Source: an uncultured Bacteroidota bacterium (GTDB lineage Bacteria > Bacteroidota > Bacteroidia > AKYH767-A > 2013-40CM-41-45). From it: DNA of 59,493 nucleotides. The first letter of the stretch is position 1, and each line of letters starts with the position of its first letter. The stretch lies in assembly GCA_937871435.1 (NCBI GenBank), contig CALMQM010000091.1, forward strand, positions 1 through 59,493, given 5' to 3'. The position numbers were made by a program, and so were the translations under genes. Below the pieces are notes generated by a model that saw only the letters and a list, made by a program, of their open reading frames with translations, was not told the DNA's origin and did not search any database. Shown here piece by piece: positions 45,426-54,955 of this stretch.

Positions 45426-46599
45426 CATTATAATTCCTGTTCTCGGAAGCCGTACATGGACAGGAGGATTTACTTATCAGGCTAACCTGATCGAAGCGTT
45501 GAGTACCCGACCTGATATAAGTGTGTATCTGGTAAAAAATCTGGATCAGGTTGTTGAAACGAATGAATCCATTCAACTGCCGGTGAAATTTTTACAGTTC
45601 ATCTCACAAATAAAGCGCGCATTTCAAAGCAAATTTTCACTCGTTTTTAGAGGTTACAATAAGGAATTGACTCAAAAACTAAATAGATACACATTCGCAC
45701 AATGCAATGTATTGTTTACGCATAACAATGCACATTTACTATCAAAAAATAATCTATTGAAGCTATACTGGATTCCAGATTTCCAGCACGTACACCTGAG
45801 CTATTTTTTTAGTCAGGATGATATTAATGAAAGGAATCAGCGATTTCTGCATGGCTGTGAACATGCGGATATAGTGATTGTCAGTAGCAAGAACGCACAA
45901 AATGATTTGGCTAATTTTGCCCCTCAGTATCTTCACAAGAGTAGAATATCAAATTTCGTTTCTAATGTCCCTACCGGAATTTGGGATATGGATCCTACTC
46001 AACTGATCCACAGATATTCCATTCCGGAAAAATTCTTTTACCTTCCCAATCAATTTTGGAAACATAAAAATCACCTGTTGGTGTTTGAAGCTCTAAGTAT
46101 TTTAAAATCCGAGAATATTTTTCCTAATATCGTATGTACAGGAAACCCTACTGATTACCGAAATCCGGAATACAGCCTGGAACTGCAGAAAAAAATTGAA
46201 GAGTGGAAATTAAAGGATCAATTGTTCATACTTGGCCTCGTTGATCACAACGATGTGTTGCTTCTTATCCGTCAGAGTATTGCGTTGATCAATCCTTCCT
46301 TCTTTGAAGGTTGGAGTACAACAGTAGAAGAATGCAAATCAATTGGTAAAAGGGCAATCTTGTCTGATTTAGAAGTTCATAAAGAACAAAATCCACCTGA
46401 ATCCGACTATTTTAATCCTAAAGACGCGAAAGCTCTTGCCGAGATACTGAAGAAACGCTGGTTTGAACTTCAACCAGGACCAGATAAGGAACTTGAATTA
46501 AAAGCAAAGAACAGTTTGCATGACAGAATGGTAAATTATGCAAACAACTTTGTTTCAATTGTGAAACAAAGTTATGCTAACAGGCTGCCAAATGACTGA
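45409..46599 (+). CDS. GT4-like glycosyltransferase
   Basis: The 396-residue GT-B enzyme has an N-terminal acceptor region (LGSRTWTGGFTYQANLIEAL), LYWIPDFQHVHLSYFF and a C-terminal donor region (FFYLPNQFWKHKNHLLVFEAL, then INPSFFEGWSTTVEECKSIGKRAILSD with the E-x7-E pattern). These are typical of the rhamnosyl/mannosyl-type GT4 group. The donor is not determined. It overlaps the SDR gene upstream by 17 bases and the following gene by 8. Confidence 0.9.
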   Translation: MYNRINIIIPVLGSRTWTGGFTYQANLIEALSTRPDISVYLVKNLDQVVETNESIQLPVKFLQFISQIKRAFQSKFSLVFRGYNKELTQKLNRYTFAQCNVLFTHNNAHLLSKNNLLKLYWIPDFQHVHLSYFFSQDDINERNQRFLHGCEHADIVIVSSKNAQNDLANFAPQYLHKSRISNFVSNVPTGIWDMDPTQLIHRYSIPEKFFYLPNQFWKHKNHLLVFEALSILKSENIFPNIVCTGNPTDYRNPEYSLELQKKIEEWKLKDQLFILGLVDHNDVLLLIRQSIALINPSFFEGWSTTVEECKSIGKRAILSDLEVHKEQNPPESDYFNPKDAKALAEILKKRWFELQPGPDKELELKAKNSLHDRMVNYANNFVSIVKQSYANRLPND

Positions 46600-47350
46600 T
46601 TCCTCATTGCAAACCCCATTGCTTTTTTTGATTTTCAATCGCCCGGAGCATACGCAAAAGGTGTTTGATATAAATCGCTCGTTTCGACCTTCGAGATTAT
46701 TTGTGGCAGCTGATGGACACAGTTTGTACGTTTCTAATGATGCCGGGAAGTTTGCTGCAGCAAGGATGGTTGTAAAACAGGTTGACTGGAATTCCGATGT
46801 CCGGCTATCAATTCGTGAAAAGAATATGCCAACGAAGTTTGCGGAACCTGAAGCCATCAAATTGTGCTTTTCTTATGTTGAAAAAGGAATTATTCCGGAA
46901 AACGATTGTTTGCCTGACCCTTCACTTTATTCATTCAGCACTACTTTGTTGGAGAGATACAGAACAGATTCCGGTGTTATGCAAATCAACAGGAGTAATT
47001 TTCTAAGGGAAAAAGGATTCGATCTAAAAGGCTCCTCTTATTCCTCCAAATTGTGTCATCCCCGGGAATTGGCTACATGGAAAATAAAGTGGTCATTGGT
47101 TGATTTCGAATTGAAAGAGCTCGATCTGTTTATCAGTGAGGATAAATTCACAGTACTGACTCCAAAGGTTGAATTCAGAAATAAATGCTTCACCCAATTG
47201 AGCAAAACTACGGCATCCAAAGTAGATCGTTGGGATTTTCAATGGTATTATACCGGGGGGAAATTAAACAGGTTAGTTATTACTTCGATTTATTGTTTGG
47301 TCTCAAATTGTGGATTTGGAATAGTTGCTGCAAATACAAATTATTTCTGA
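46592..47350 (+). CDS. HlpA/GNT-I-like glycosyltransferase, probably degenerate
   Basis: The 252-residue protein starts at ATG 46592; an earlier ATG at 46574 adds six residues inside the previous gene. It is a relative of the 22412 glycosyltransferase family: TPLLFLIFNRPEHTQKVFD, LFVAADGHS and VVKQVDWN are typical. The catalytic parts are altered: the usual acidic LEDDCLP reads PENDCLP, the WGWATWRRAW segment is reduced to ELATWKIKW, and the C-terminus stops shortly after a VSNCGFG motif. I therefore call it a probable decayed or inactive copy, although the frame is open. Confidence 0.6.
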   Translation: MTDSSLQTPLLFLIFNRPEHTQKVFDINRSFRPSRLFVAADGHSLYVSNDAGKFAAARMVVKQVDWNSDVRLSIREKNMPTKFAEPEAIKLCFSYVEKGIIPENDCLPDPSLYSFSTTLLERYRTDSGVMQINRSNFLREKGFDLKGSSYSSKLCHPRELATWKIKWSLVDFELKELDLFISEDKFTVLTPKVEFRNKCFTQLSKTTASKVDRWDFQWYYTGGKLNRLVITSIYCLVSNCGFGIVAANTNYF

Positions 47351-47550
47351 AACAGATTGGAAAATGAACAAAAAAAGTTTAACGACAGTTCAAAAAATCA
47401 TTTTATTTGAAGTAAATGTTGATGCTGAACAACAAACTCGAAAGATTGAAACTATGGAACTTATCGAAAACATTTTTTAAAAATTCAGACGAAACTTACG
47501 CTAATCTTCCGCACATAAAGCGATAGTAAAAGATCATAAAAAACAAACGC
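47351..47550. other. intergenic gap with a possible gene remnant
   Basis: This 200-base gap breaks the otherwise tight operon. A 38-codon frame at 47364-47480 (begins MNKKSLTTVQKIILFEVNVD) has no recognised relative and may be a remnant. No promoter with a full TAnnTTTG was found before the 47551 gene. Confidence 0.35.
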
Positions 47551-48507
47551 ATGCACATTTCAATTTATGGTGTTGGCAGATCCGGAACTAAAGCTATTCA
47601 GCTTTATTTGAGTTATCTGTTGGCACAAAAGCATGGACAGGTGTGGATCAATTTCGAACCCTACTTTTGGATCGATCGTAAAACCAATTTCGTGAACTAT
47701 GAAGGTTTTTATCATCATTCAACTTCACCACATCTTTTGAAGGATGCATCAAAATTATCCAGCGGACATTTACGATTTTTAAAAAAACTTACCAATCAGA
47801 AGCACCCTATTGTTACTAAATTTATCAGGGGGAACGGGAGAATTGACGCTATCAATCAAATATTGAAACCAGATTATAATTTTATTATTGTCCGTGATTT
47901 GTACCAGGTTCTTATTTCAGTTCTAAAAACCAACTGGGATTTTTTATCAGTCGGTTTTGAGTACAGAATGAACTGGGTAAATTTCATCAAAGAAATCCGG
48001 AAGTCCGGAATTGTGAAAGAATTTGACTGGTGTGTGGAGAAAATCTATGACAGATTGGATCAAAATGCGTTTTATTGGTATGTAATGAATCTTGCAGCAC
48101 TGGAATGTTCTTATTCTCCGACATATTTTTTAGATTACAAAGCGATTCAGGAGATAGAAAGAATTGCCCGGGAGATTATTCAGCCTGTTAAACCTGAAAG
48201 AATCGGTAATCCAGCATTAAATGGTGACTATATTCATGGGGATTACCCGTTGATTTCTCCTGAAATCCGTCACACTAAAACTGAATTGCTGAACAGTGCA
48301 TTGTATAAAACTAAATTCATTGATAAATATGGAATTTACATTCCAAACAGAAAAATCGGCAGTCAGGCCATGATCAATGATGAATACCAATTAATTGAAT
48401 CTACACATACACCTCAAACTAAAGTCGCCATAGAAAAAAAAGATTTGTATGAATTCTTCAATGAAGATATTCGGCAAAAACTTGCCGTGAAGCGAAAAAA
48501 CGCTTAA
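47551..48507 (+). CDS. sulfotransferase-fold protein
   Basis: The 318-residue protein begins HISIYGVGRSGTKAIQLYL, the 5'-phosphosulfate loop of sulfotransferases (G9-T13), and has FIIVRDLYQVLISVL near residue 111-125 in the place of the 3'-phosphate-binding segment (R115, S123). It has no signal peptide. Sulfate transfer from PAPS is the default reading. The window has no PAPS-making sulfurylase, and its only CysC-like kinase sits in the phosphoramidate cassette, so a phosphoramidate donor is a second possibility. It stands between a degenerate glycosyltransferase and a methyltransferase gene. Confidence 0.7.
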   Translation: MHISIYGVGRSGTKAIQLYLSYLLAQKHGQVWINFEPYFWIDRKTNFVNYEGFYHHSTSPHLLKDASKLSSGHLRFLKKLTNQKHPIVTKFIRGNGRIDAINQILKPDYNFIIVRDLYQVLISVLKTNWDFLSVGFEYRMNWVNFIKEIRKSGIVKEFDWCVEKIYDRLDQNAFYWYVMNLAALECSYSPTYFLDYKAIQEIERIAREIIQPVKPERIGNPALNGDYIHGDYPLISPEIRHTKTELLNSALYKTKFIDKYGIYIPNRKIGSQAMINDEYQLIESTHTPQTKVAIEKKDLYEFFNEDIRQKLAVKRKNA

Positions 48508-48550
48508 CCTGGACCGATTCACCTACAACAAAACAATTCTCATTAATTGA

Positions 48551-49456
48551 ATGGAATCTTATCTTACAGAATGCACATTATGTTCTTCAACGTCATTCAC
48601 CCTTCTCACAGGTTACGAAAATGCAGGACTGGTAAGGTGTAATTCCTGTAGAACCGTCTTTACCCGGATTATTCCGACAGAGGAACGATTGATTTGGATT
48701 TACAAAAATTATCCTCGAGTTCCAGCTGTCAGTGAAACAACTAAAAAGCGTTACCATGAAATATTGGATAAACTGGAGTCATTTCGGAAAACGAATCGAT
48801 TAATTGACGTTGGATGTGGCGAAGGGTTTTTCCTCGTAGAAGCAAAGAAAAGAGGTTGGGATGTTTATGGAACAGAATATTCGTCTGTTTACATCGAAGA
48901 TTGCAGCAGGAAAGGTATACAGATGTTTCAGGGAGAATTGGGAAATGTTCCATTGGAACCCGGTTCATTTGATGTGATTGTCACCATAGAAGTTTTTGAA
49001 CATCTTAGAAATCCATTGAATGAAACTATTTTGTTTAACAAAATGTTACGCGATGGCGGAGCTTTGTATTTAACAACACCGAATTTCAATGCGCTTTCCC
49101 GTTATATTTTGAAAAAGAACTGGTCAATTATCTGCTTTCCCGATCATCTTTTCTACTTCACTCCGAAATCATTAAACCATTTGTTACAAAGAAATGGATT
49201 CAAAAAGAAATATCTGATTACGGAAGGAATAAGCGTTGAACGAATCAGGCAATATCTGAGAAAACGAAAAGGGAATGCCCCCGCTAAGATACCAGGACAA
49301 GTTTCCCTGGATCTTGTTTGGCAGGCAGAGATTGAAAAACGAACAGGATTGAGAATATTGAAAAAAATAGTTAACACGATTTTGAAAGTTACCGGCACCG
49401 GTGATGGTATGAAATCTCTATTCGTAAAGAACAATACCAATTCCGGAAAGAAATAA
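48551..49456 (+). CDS. SAM-dependent methyltransferase with N-terminal zinc ribbon
   Basis: The 301-residue protein opens with a CxxC...CxxC zinc-ribbon-like segment (ECTLCSSTSF then LVRCNSCRTVF). A Methyltransf_23 domain follows with RLIDVGCGEGFFLVEAKKRG (motif I near residue 80), VYGTEYSSVYIEDC and IVTIEVFEHLRNPLNE. It is common in polysaccharide clusters, presumably for sugar O-methylation. It lies 6 bases before the next glycosyltransferase gene. Confidence 0.87.
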   Translation: MESYLTECTLCSSTSFTLLTGYENAGLVRCNSCRTVFTRIIPTEERLIWIYKNYPRVPAVSETTKKRYHEILDKLESFRKTNRLIDVGCGEGFFLVEAKKRGWDVYGTEYSSVYIEDCSRKGIQMFQGELGNVPLEPGSFDVIVTIEVFEHLRNPLNETILFNKMLRDGGALYLTTPNFNALSRYILKKNWSIICFPDHLFYFTPKSLNHLLQRNGFKKKYLITEGISVERIRQYLRKRKGNAPAKIPGQVSLDLVWQAEIEKRTGLRILKKIVNTILKVTGTGDGMKSLFVKNNTNSGKK

Positions 49457-49462
49457 AAAGTT

Positions 49463-50458
49463 ATGGATAGTGCTTTTCCTAAAATTTCCATTATCACTCC
49501 ATCTTATAATCAGGCAGATTTCCTGGAAGATACCATTTTATCGGTTTTAAATCAGAACTACCCAAATCTAGAATACATTATTATTGATGGGAAAAGCAGT
49601 GATCATTCAGTAGAAATCATTCGTAAGTACGCGGACCGGTTAACTTATTGGGTGAGCGAAAAAGACAATGGACAAAGTCATGCAATCAATAAAGGTCTTG
49701 AGAAAGCAACCGGAGAAATCGTGACGTGGTTATGCAGCGATGATTTGTATGTTCCGGGTACATTGCATGAAGTAGCCAGAATTTTCTTGCAAAATCCGGA
49801 AGTGGATATGATACATGGTAAGTCTGTTCTTTTTGGGAACCGAAAAAAAGAACAGGAGATTGGCGGAAATATCCGACATCTTCCATTATGCTATTATTCA
49901 GGAATTCCATATCCACAGCCTTCGTCTTTTTTTAGAAAAAAAATATTTGATGAAACCGGATTGCTCAATGAAGAATTACATTTTGGAATGGACTACGATT
50001 TACTTGTCCGCACTGCTCTATCCTATTCCATTATGCATATCGACAAAGTATTTTCACGATACCGTTTGCATTCGTCAAGTAAGACTGTCAGTCAGCTAAG
50101 CAAATTCTCAAAGGATTGGATGATGGTGTTTTCAAAATTCCTCCGTTCAGTTGAAGGCACATCGGCGATCATAGAAAGGATGAAAAAAGAAGGTTTTTAT
50201 TCAGATGAAAAGGGAGCTTATTCGCACAGAAAACAGTTTACCGCACAGGAATTAAAACGAATCAACTCACTCTTTCTCTATCATCAATTAATCATTTATT
50301 ATGAAGTATATGACAGGAAGAAAATTCAACATATCCTGAATCTTTTGCACGAAATGGATCCGGAATTTTATGCGGAAAATCAGTTGAGGAAAGTTCAATT
50401 AAGGAAAATGATTTTTCCACCTGTCATCGTCCATTTTGTTCGTACATTTAGAAGATAA
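49463..50458 (+). CDS. GT2-family glycosyltransferase
   Basis: The 331-residue enzyme has ISIITPSYNQADFLEDTILSV, EYIIIDGKSSDHSVEIIRKY, the SEKDNGQSHAINKGLEKATGE acceptor-loop sequence and WLCSDDLYVPG with the metal-binding Asp pair near residue 95. These are standard for the GT2 group typified by PGL/WcaA-like enzymes. The donor and acceptor are not known. Confidence 0.92.
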   Translation: MDSAFPKISIITPSYNQADFLEDTILSVLNQNYPNLEYIIIDGKSSDHSVEIIRKYADRLTYWVSEKDNGQSHAINKGLEKATGEIVTWLCSDDLYVPGTLHEVARIFLQNPEVDMIHGKSVLFGNRKKEQEIGGNIRHLPLCYYSGIPYPQPSSFFRKKIFDETGLLNEELHFGMDYDLLVRTALSYSIMHIDKVFSRYRLHSSSKTVSQLSKFSKDWMMVFSKFLRSVEGTSAIIERMKKEGFYSDEKGAYSHRKQFTAQELKRINSLFLYHQLIIYYEVYDRKKIQHILNLLHEMDPEFYAENQLRKVQLRKMIFPPVIVHFVRTFRR

Positions 50459-50463
50459 ATAGG

Positions 50464-51372
50464 ATGTCAGTCTTTTTTTCTATCATCATACCTACATACA
50501 ATCGCTGGAATCACCTCCGGACTGCGATTGATTCCGTGCTGGCACAAACCTTCACTGATTTTGAACTTATAGTAGTTAATGATGGAAGCACTGACAATAC
50601 AGTTGTAAATTTTGATAAAACATATAATGGAAATTCAAAGGTTCGTCTGATTACCCAGAGCAATCAGGAACGTGGTGCTGCAAGAAATAACGGATTGAAA
50701 AATGCAGCAGGAAAATATGCTTTCTTTCTTGACTCCGATGATATCATGTTCAAGAACCATCTTGAAACTTTATATAACAAAATCAGGGAATTGAAGGAAC
50801 CGGATTTTCTTACTACAAAATATCAATTTATACGCAACGGAAAAATCACATTTCCTGATGTATGCAAAATAAAGGAAGGTTATTACGATTATAAACTCTT
50901 CCTGAATGGCAATCCGATTGGTGCAAATGTTTGTGTTCGGGTTGCAAACACTGATCTTCATCCATTCGAATCAGACAGGAGGTATTCAATTACAGAAGAC
51001 TGGATGTTTCATGTGCAAAACTATCGAAAGAATAAACTCTACGTAATTGATAAAATTACAATCCAGATGCATGATCATGATGAACGTTCAATGCGCGCGG
51101 ATAATTCTGTTATTATTCAACGTACCAAACTTGCCGGAGAATGGATACATCAACATGTTTCACTCACTGAGCACGACAAAAGAACACTCGATGCATTTGT
51201 AAATTATTTTGTTGCCATCCATTCCTATGTGGATGGAAAAAAAAGCGAAACATTGAGGCACCTTTTCAAAGCAATCCGAGCAACAGGTATGAAGAAAAAA
51301 TATGGAATATTACTTGCCAAATGTCTGGTTGGGCATTCTGCAATTCAAAAAATGAAAACCATTAAAGAGTGA
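50464..51372 (+). CDS. GT2-family glycosyltransferase
   Basis: The 302-residue enzyme begins FFSIIIPTYNRWNHLRTAIDSV, with ELIVVNDGSTDNT, GAARNNGLKNAAGKY and FFLDSDDIMF (DXD-like) by about residue 100, and an EDWMFHV segment near 178 that holds the catalytic-base ED. It is a typical cytoplasmic GT2 glycan glycosyltransferase. The stop overlaps the GTG start of the next gene by 4 bases. Confidence 0.92.
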   Translation: MSVFFSIIIPTYNRWNHLRTAIDSVLAQTFTDFELIVVNDGSTDNTVVNFDKTYNGNSKVRLITQSNQERGAARNNGLKNAAGKYAFFLDSDDIMFKNHLETLYNKIRELKEPDFLTTKYQFIRNGKITFPDVCKIKEGYYDYKLFLNGNPIGANVCVRVANTDLHPFESDRRYSITEDWMFHVQNYRKNKLYVIDKITIQMHDHDERSMRADNSVIIQRTKLAGEWIHQHVSLTEHDKRTLDAFVNYFVAIHSYVDGKKSETLRHLFKAIRATGMKKKYGILLAKCLVGHSAIQKMKTIKE

Positions 51373-52592
51373 GCAAATCAAAGAATATATTGGTGATCAC
51401 TTACTGGAGTTACAAAGACGCCCTCATACAAGCGTATACTCTCCCCTATATTCAAATTTTCGGCGAATTGCTAAAACCTAACCAGGTAGTTTATCTTGTA
51501 ACTCTTGAACAAAAACAACTCAGATTGAATGCCAATGAACGATGGCAGGTAAAAGAACGTTTGCGGTTACAGGGAATCAAGTGGATTGACTTCAATTACC
51601 ATAAATTTGGCATTCTCGGATTGCTTTACTGGATTCCGATTTTTTTTCGTCTAATCGTATTGACATTCACCAGAAAAATCAGTCATATCCACGCCTGGTG
51701 TACTCCGGCAGGAGCTATAGGTTATCTTTTAAGCATTTTGACAGGTAAATCGCTGGTTGTAGACAGTTATGAACCACATGCGGATGTGATGCTTGAAACG
51801 CATACGTGGACTGCTAAGTCCAAACAGTTCCGCATCCTTCGATTGTTTGAAAAACTGCAGGGCAAACATGCCAAAACTTTGATTTGTTGCACACAGGATA
51901 TGGCTGAATTTGTGAAAAAGAATTTCCACTTCACCATGAAAAATCAACTGGTGAAACCAGCTTGTGTAAATCTTGAACAGTTCTCCTTCTCCAACAGAAA
52001 GAATCCATACCTGATGAAAAAATTAGGCCTGGAAGGTAAGATCGTATGTGTGTATGCAGGAAAGTTCGGAGGTTTATACCTTGAACAGGAGGTGTTCGAT
52101 TTCTTCGAAGTTGCATATAATTATTGGGGAGAAAAATTCCGTGTTTTGTTACTCACGAATGAAACGAACGACAAGATCGACAATTGGGCAAAGAATGCCG
52201 GGGTACCAAGGGACATTATCTACAACCGTTATGTCTTTCACAGCAAAGTAGCCGATTATATGGGCCTTGGTGATTTTGGAATCAGTCCCTACAATCCGGT
52301 TCCTTCAAGAAAATACTCCGCGCCGATCAAAAATGCCGAGTACTGGGCGCTTGGTCTTCCGGTGGTAATAACCAACAGAATAGCGGATGACAGTAGTATC
52401 ATTGAGAAAAATAAAATCGGAGCAGTTATACAGGAATTGAACGATGCATCCTATCTGCAAGCGATTCAAACAATTGATCATTTACTGAAATCAAATTCTA
52501 TGGACGAATTGTATCATAAGATCAGGAAAGTTGCTGAAGAACAGAGAAAATTCTCAGTAGCGAGTGAGGTTTACAGAAAAGTGTATCCGTAA
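51369..52592 (+). CDS. GT4-like glycosyltransferase (GTG start)
   Basis: The 407-residue GT-B enzyme starts at GTG 51369, overlapping the upstream stop; there is no better start downstream without losing conserved residues. Visible are HIHAWCTPAGAIGYLLSI, a likely amphipathic membrane-contact region (FGILGLLYWIPIFFRLIV) and the C-terminal domain with VCVYAGKFGGLYLEQEVFDF and ISPYNPVPSRKYSAPIKNAEYWALGLPVVIT. It resembles GT4/glycogen-synthase-like enzymes and its donor is unknown. Confidence 0.86.
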   Translation: MSKSKNILVITYWSYKDALIQAYTLPYIQIFGELLKPNQVVYLVTLEQKQLRLNANERWQVKERLRLQGIKWIDFNYHKFGILGLLYWIPIFFRLIVLTFTRKISHIHAWCTPAGAIGYLLSILTGKSLVVDSYEPHADVMLETHTWTAKSKQFRILRLFEKLQGKHAKTLICCTQDMAEFVKKNFHFTMKNQLVKPACVNLEQFSFSNRKNPYLMKKLGLEGKIVCVYAGKFGGLYLEQEVFDFFEVAYNYWGEKFRVLLLTNETNDKIDNWAKNAGVPRDIIYNRYVFHSKVADYMGLGDFGISPYNPVPSRKYSAPIKNAEYWALGLPVVITNRIADDSSIIEKNKIGAVIQELNDASYLQAIQTIDHLLKSNSMDELYHKIRKVAEEQRKFSVASEVYRKVYP

Positions 52593-52643
52593 ATGTGAAC
52601 TGTTCTTTTATCATCTTAATACTTTTGAAATAGGAAATAAACC

Positions 52644-53372
52644 ATGAGTATTGCAAACAATTTGAGAGCACTGAACAGAAAAGAACAATTTCAACCGGGA
52701 TTTCTCTCTGTATTTATAAACGCGAATTATTTTATTAAGCATGGAATTTATAAAGGTGTTGCAAGACATGCAGATAAACTGAATGGTAAGTTGTTGGATT
52801 TCGGTTGCGGACAAAAACCGTATAAGCATTTATTTAATGTTCAGGAATACATTGGAATGGATATTGAAAATGAAGCCCATGATCACCGTGATGAATCCAT
52901 CGATGTTTTTTATGATGGGAAGAAAATTCCTTTTGCAAATGATTGCTTTGACAGTGTTTTTAGTGCTGAAGTATTTGAGCATGTCTTCAATCTTGAAGAA
53001 ATGATTGCAGAAATCAACAGGGTAATGAAAAAAGGCGGGCTACTCCTTGTTACTCTGCCTTTTGTATGGCAAGAGCATGAAAAACCAAATGATTTCGCAA
53101 GGTATTCATCCTTTGGTATTCAGCATCTTCTTAAAAAAAACAATTTCGAAATAGAAATTCATGAAAGATCAACCACTTTTACGGAAACCGTTACACAGTT
53201 AAGAATTGCTTACATCTATTCAACTTTCTTTTCAAGCAACAAATTTCTTCGCAGATTCATTTCTCCCTTCTTTATTTTTCCACTTAATCTTTGGGGAATT
53301 TTTCTGTCGAAAATACTTCCCGGCAATCCGGATCTATACCTGAATCATGTCATTGTTGCCCGTAAAAAATAA
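52644..53372 (+). CDS. SAM-dependent methyltransferase
   Basis: The 242-residue protein has LLDFGCGQKPYKHLF (motif I near residue 50), IGMDIENEAHDH, FDSVFSAEVFEHVFNLEEMIAEINRVMKKGG and TLPFVWQEHEKPNDFARYS; this is a Methyltransf_11-like layout frequent in glycan clusters. An AGGAAA about 10 bases before the ATG may help initiation. It is the last gene of the plus-strand run and converges with the membrane-protein gene. Confidence 0.87.
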   Translation: MSIANNLRALNRKEQFQPGFLSVFINANYFIKHGIYKGVARHADKLNGKLLDFGCGQKPYKHLFNVQEYIGMDIENEAHDHRDESIDVFYDGKKIPFANDCFDSVFSAEVFEHVFNLEEMIAEINRVMKKGGLLLVTLPFVWQEHEKPNDFARYSSFGIQHLLKKNNFEIEIHERSTTFTETVTQLRIAYIYSTFFSSNKFLRRFISPFFIFPLNLWGIFLSKILPGNPDLYLNHVIVARKK

Positions 53373-53461
53373 AAGCCACCTTTGTTGTCATTCTCAGAAG
53401 TTTCAAATATTCTGAAAATTTACCCGTAAGGTTTGGTGAATGATGTGCTGAAAAATAATTA

Positions 53462-54826
53462 TCAGGTTATAGCTACCTTTTCAACAACATCCATTTCTTT
53501 CTTCTCAATGTCTTTCTTATACGTATAGTGTATTATAAATAAGCTGGCAACATAAAATGGGATGGCCGGAATTTTATAACGTACCAGACTACCAAAATTT
53601 GAAGTTGTCAATCCTACCGAAAAGGAAAAGAACAAACTGAAGAACACACTAAAAAACAAGACATGATGCCTGAACATCAGGAGGAAGAAATTGTACACTC
53701 GCATTTTTAATAGCAAATAAATTGTCATAATAAGTAACAGGAAATTCTCAAGACTAGACATTAACATCCCTGCAGTATAGGCTTCCCAAAGGTATGGTCT
53801 GAACAAAGCCGCGTTGATAGCTGCAGGTAGTTTTCCAAGAATACCCTGAACTGTTGGATCGAAATCTCCAATGTCAAATGAAGCTCCCTGGTAATAATCC
53901 TGTTTGAGGTCCTGGTTTGTTACATAAGCTTTATCCAAAACCTTTGTTACAGAATATTCACCAAGTGATTCCCCCATTAACCGAAGCATAAGGTATCCGG
54001 AAATAATGGAAATAAATATTAGCAAAGGAGCAACGGCAGATTTAAGAATTGGATTTTTCAATTTGGATAACTGGAATCCGACAAACCATAACAATGATCC
54101 GGGCAGTACAGCGAAGAAAATATATGGTTTGATCAGAATAAGAATGTAGGAGCTGATAACTATGATAAAAATATTTGCCATATTCCTTTTTCGGACTTTT
54201 AGCAAATGGTGAAAGGATGCGGTAAATGCTGCCACCGCGGCAAATGTGATGGAGTCTTTTAACAAACCGGATCCCCAGAAAACAACTGATGGCATGAACA
54301 GAATCGCGATCGCAAAATTCCTTTCCATATCCGGAAATTCGATCAGAAACATCTTGTACAATCTCCAGATAGAGAAATAACAGATGAAAGAAAGAAGCAT
54401 AGTCTGGCCTATGAAACTGTTAAAACTGAGAAAACAGAAAAACCAGTTAAATTTATCTACGACCATGGCTTTGGAATCGTAACCATAAAAGAGCCATCCG
54501 GTTTCATTGTCAAACGAATAATACATTTCAGCATCAATCGGGAGAAAGGTGAAACGAATCGCCTGCCATGGATGCTTAAGAAACAATTTACTTACGGCAA
54601 CGCAATCGATATGATAGTTAATGGTATCACCACCACCATAATAGAAAACATACACCAGACAAACAGCAATGGCTCCAAACATCTTCACCATCATCCCGGT
54701 AACATAGTACCTGTAACTTGGGTCTTTCTCAATATTCTTTGAGCGGATCCGCTGCGCCACAAAGTAAAAAAGTATCAGGTATAGTGGTGCAATAATCACA
54801 TCCACTATTGATAAGACCTCATTCAT
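53462..54826 (-). CDS. multi-spanning membrane protein, candidate polysaccharide polymerase
   Basis: The 454-residue protein has about 10-12 hydrophobic segments and a large loop near residues 95-150 and again near 310-365. I start it at ATG 54826 because the -7 promoter element lies 18 bases upstream; the frame is open to 55006 but that part has no hydrophobic or conserved character. The topology (long loops between helices) and position in a glycan cluster are like Wzy-type polymerases, but I see no diagnostic motif, so the role is inferred only from context. Confidence 0.6.
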   Translation of the reverse strand: MNEVLSIVDVIIAPLYLILFYFVAQRIRSKNIEKDPSYRYYVTGMMVKMFGAIAVCLVYVFYYGGGDTINYHIDCVAVSKLFLKHPWQAIRFTFLPIDAEMYYSFDNETGWLFYGYDSKAMVVDKFNWFFCFLSFNSFIGQTMLLSFICYFSIWRLYKMFLIEFPDMERNFAIAILFMPSVVFWGSGLLKDSITFAAVAAFTASFHHLLKVRKRNMANIFIIVISSYILILIKPYIFFAVLPGSLLWFVGFQLSKLKNPILKSAVAPLLIFISIISGYLMLRLMGESLGEYSVTKVLDKAYVTNQDLKQDYYQGASFDIGDFDPTVQGILGKLPAAINAALFRPYLWEAYTAGMLMSSLENFLLLIMTIYLLLKMRVYNFFLLMFRHHVLFFSVFFSLFFSFSVGLTTSNFGSLVRYKIPAIPFYVASLFIIHYTYKKDIEKKEMDVVEKVAIT

Positions 54827-54843
54827 AAAAATTATTTCTATTC

Positions 54844-54851
54844 CAAAGTTA
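54844..54851 (-). promoter_or_regulatory. -7 promoter element of the membrane-protein gene
   Basis: On the minus strand the site reads TAACTTTG, a full TAnnTTTG match 18 bases before the ATG. No TTG was found 17-23 bases further upstream, so the -33 half is weak. Confidence 0.55.
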
Positions 54852-54955
54852 CAATAATTTACCTTAATTGCACATTCGTTTTGAATGACTCTTTCCCAAC
54901 AGGGAACTTTGCACCGTTTTAATCGTAAACTGAGAATACCCTTGTTTAATCCGGC

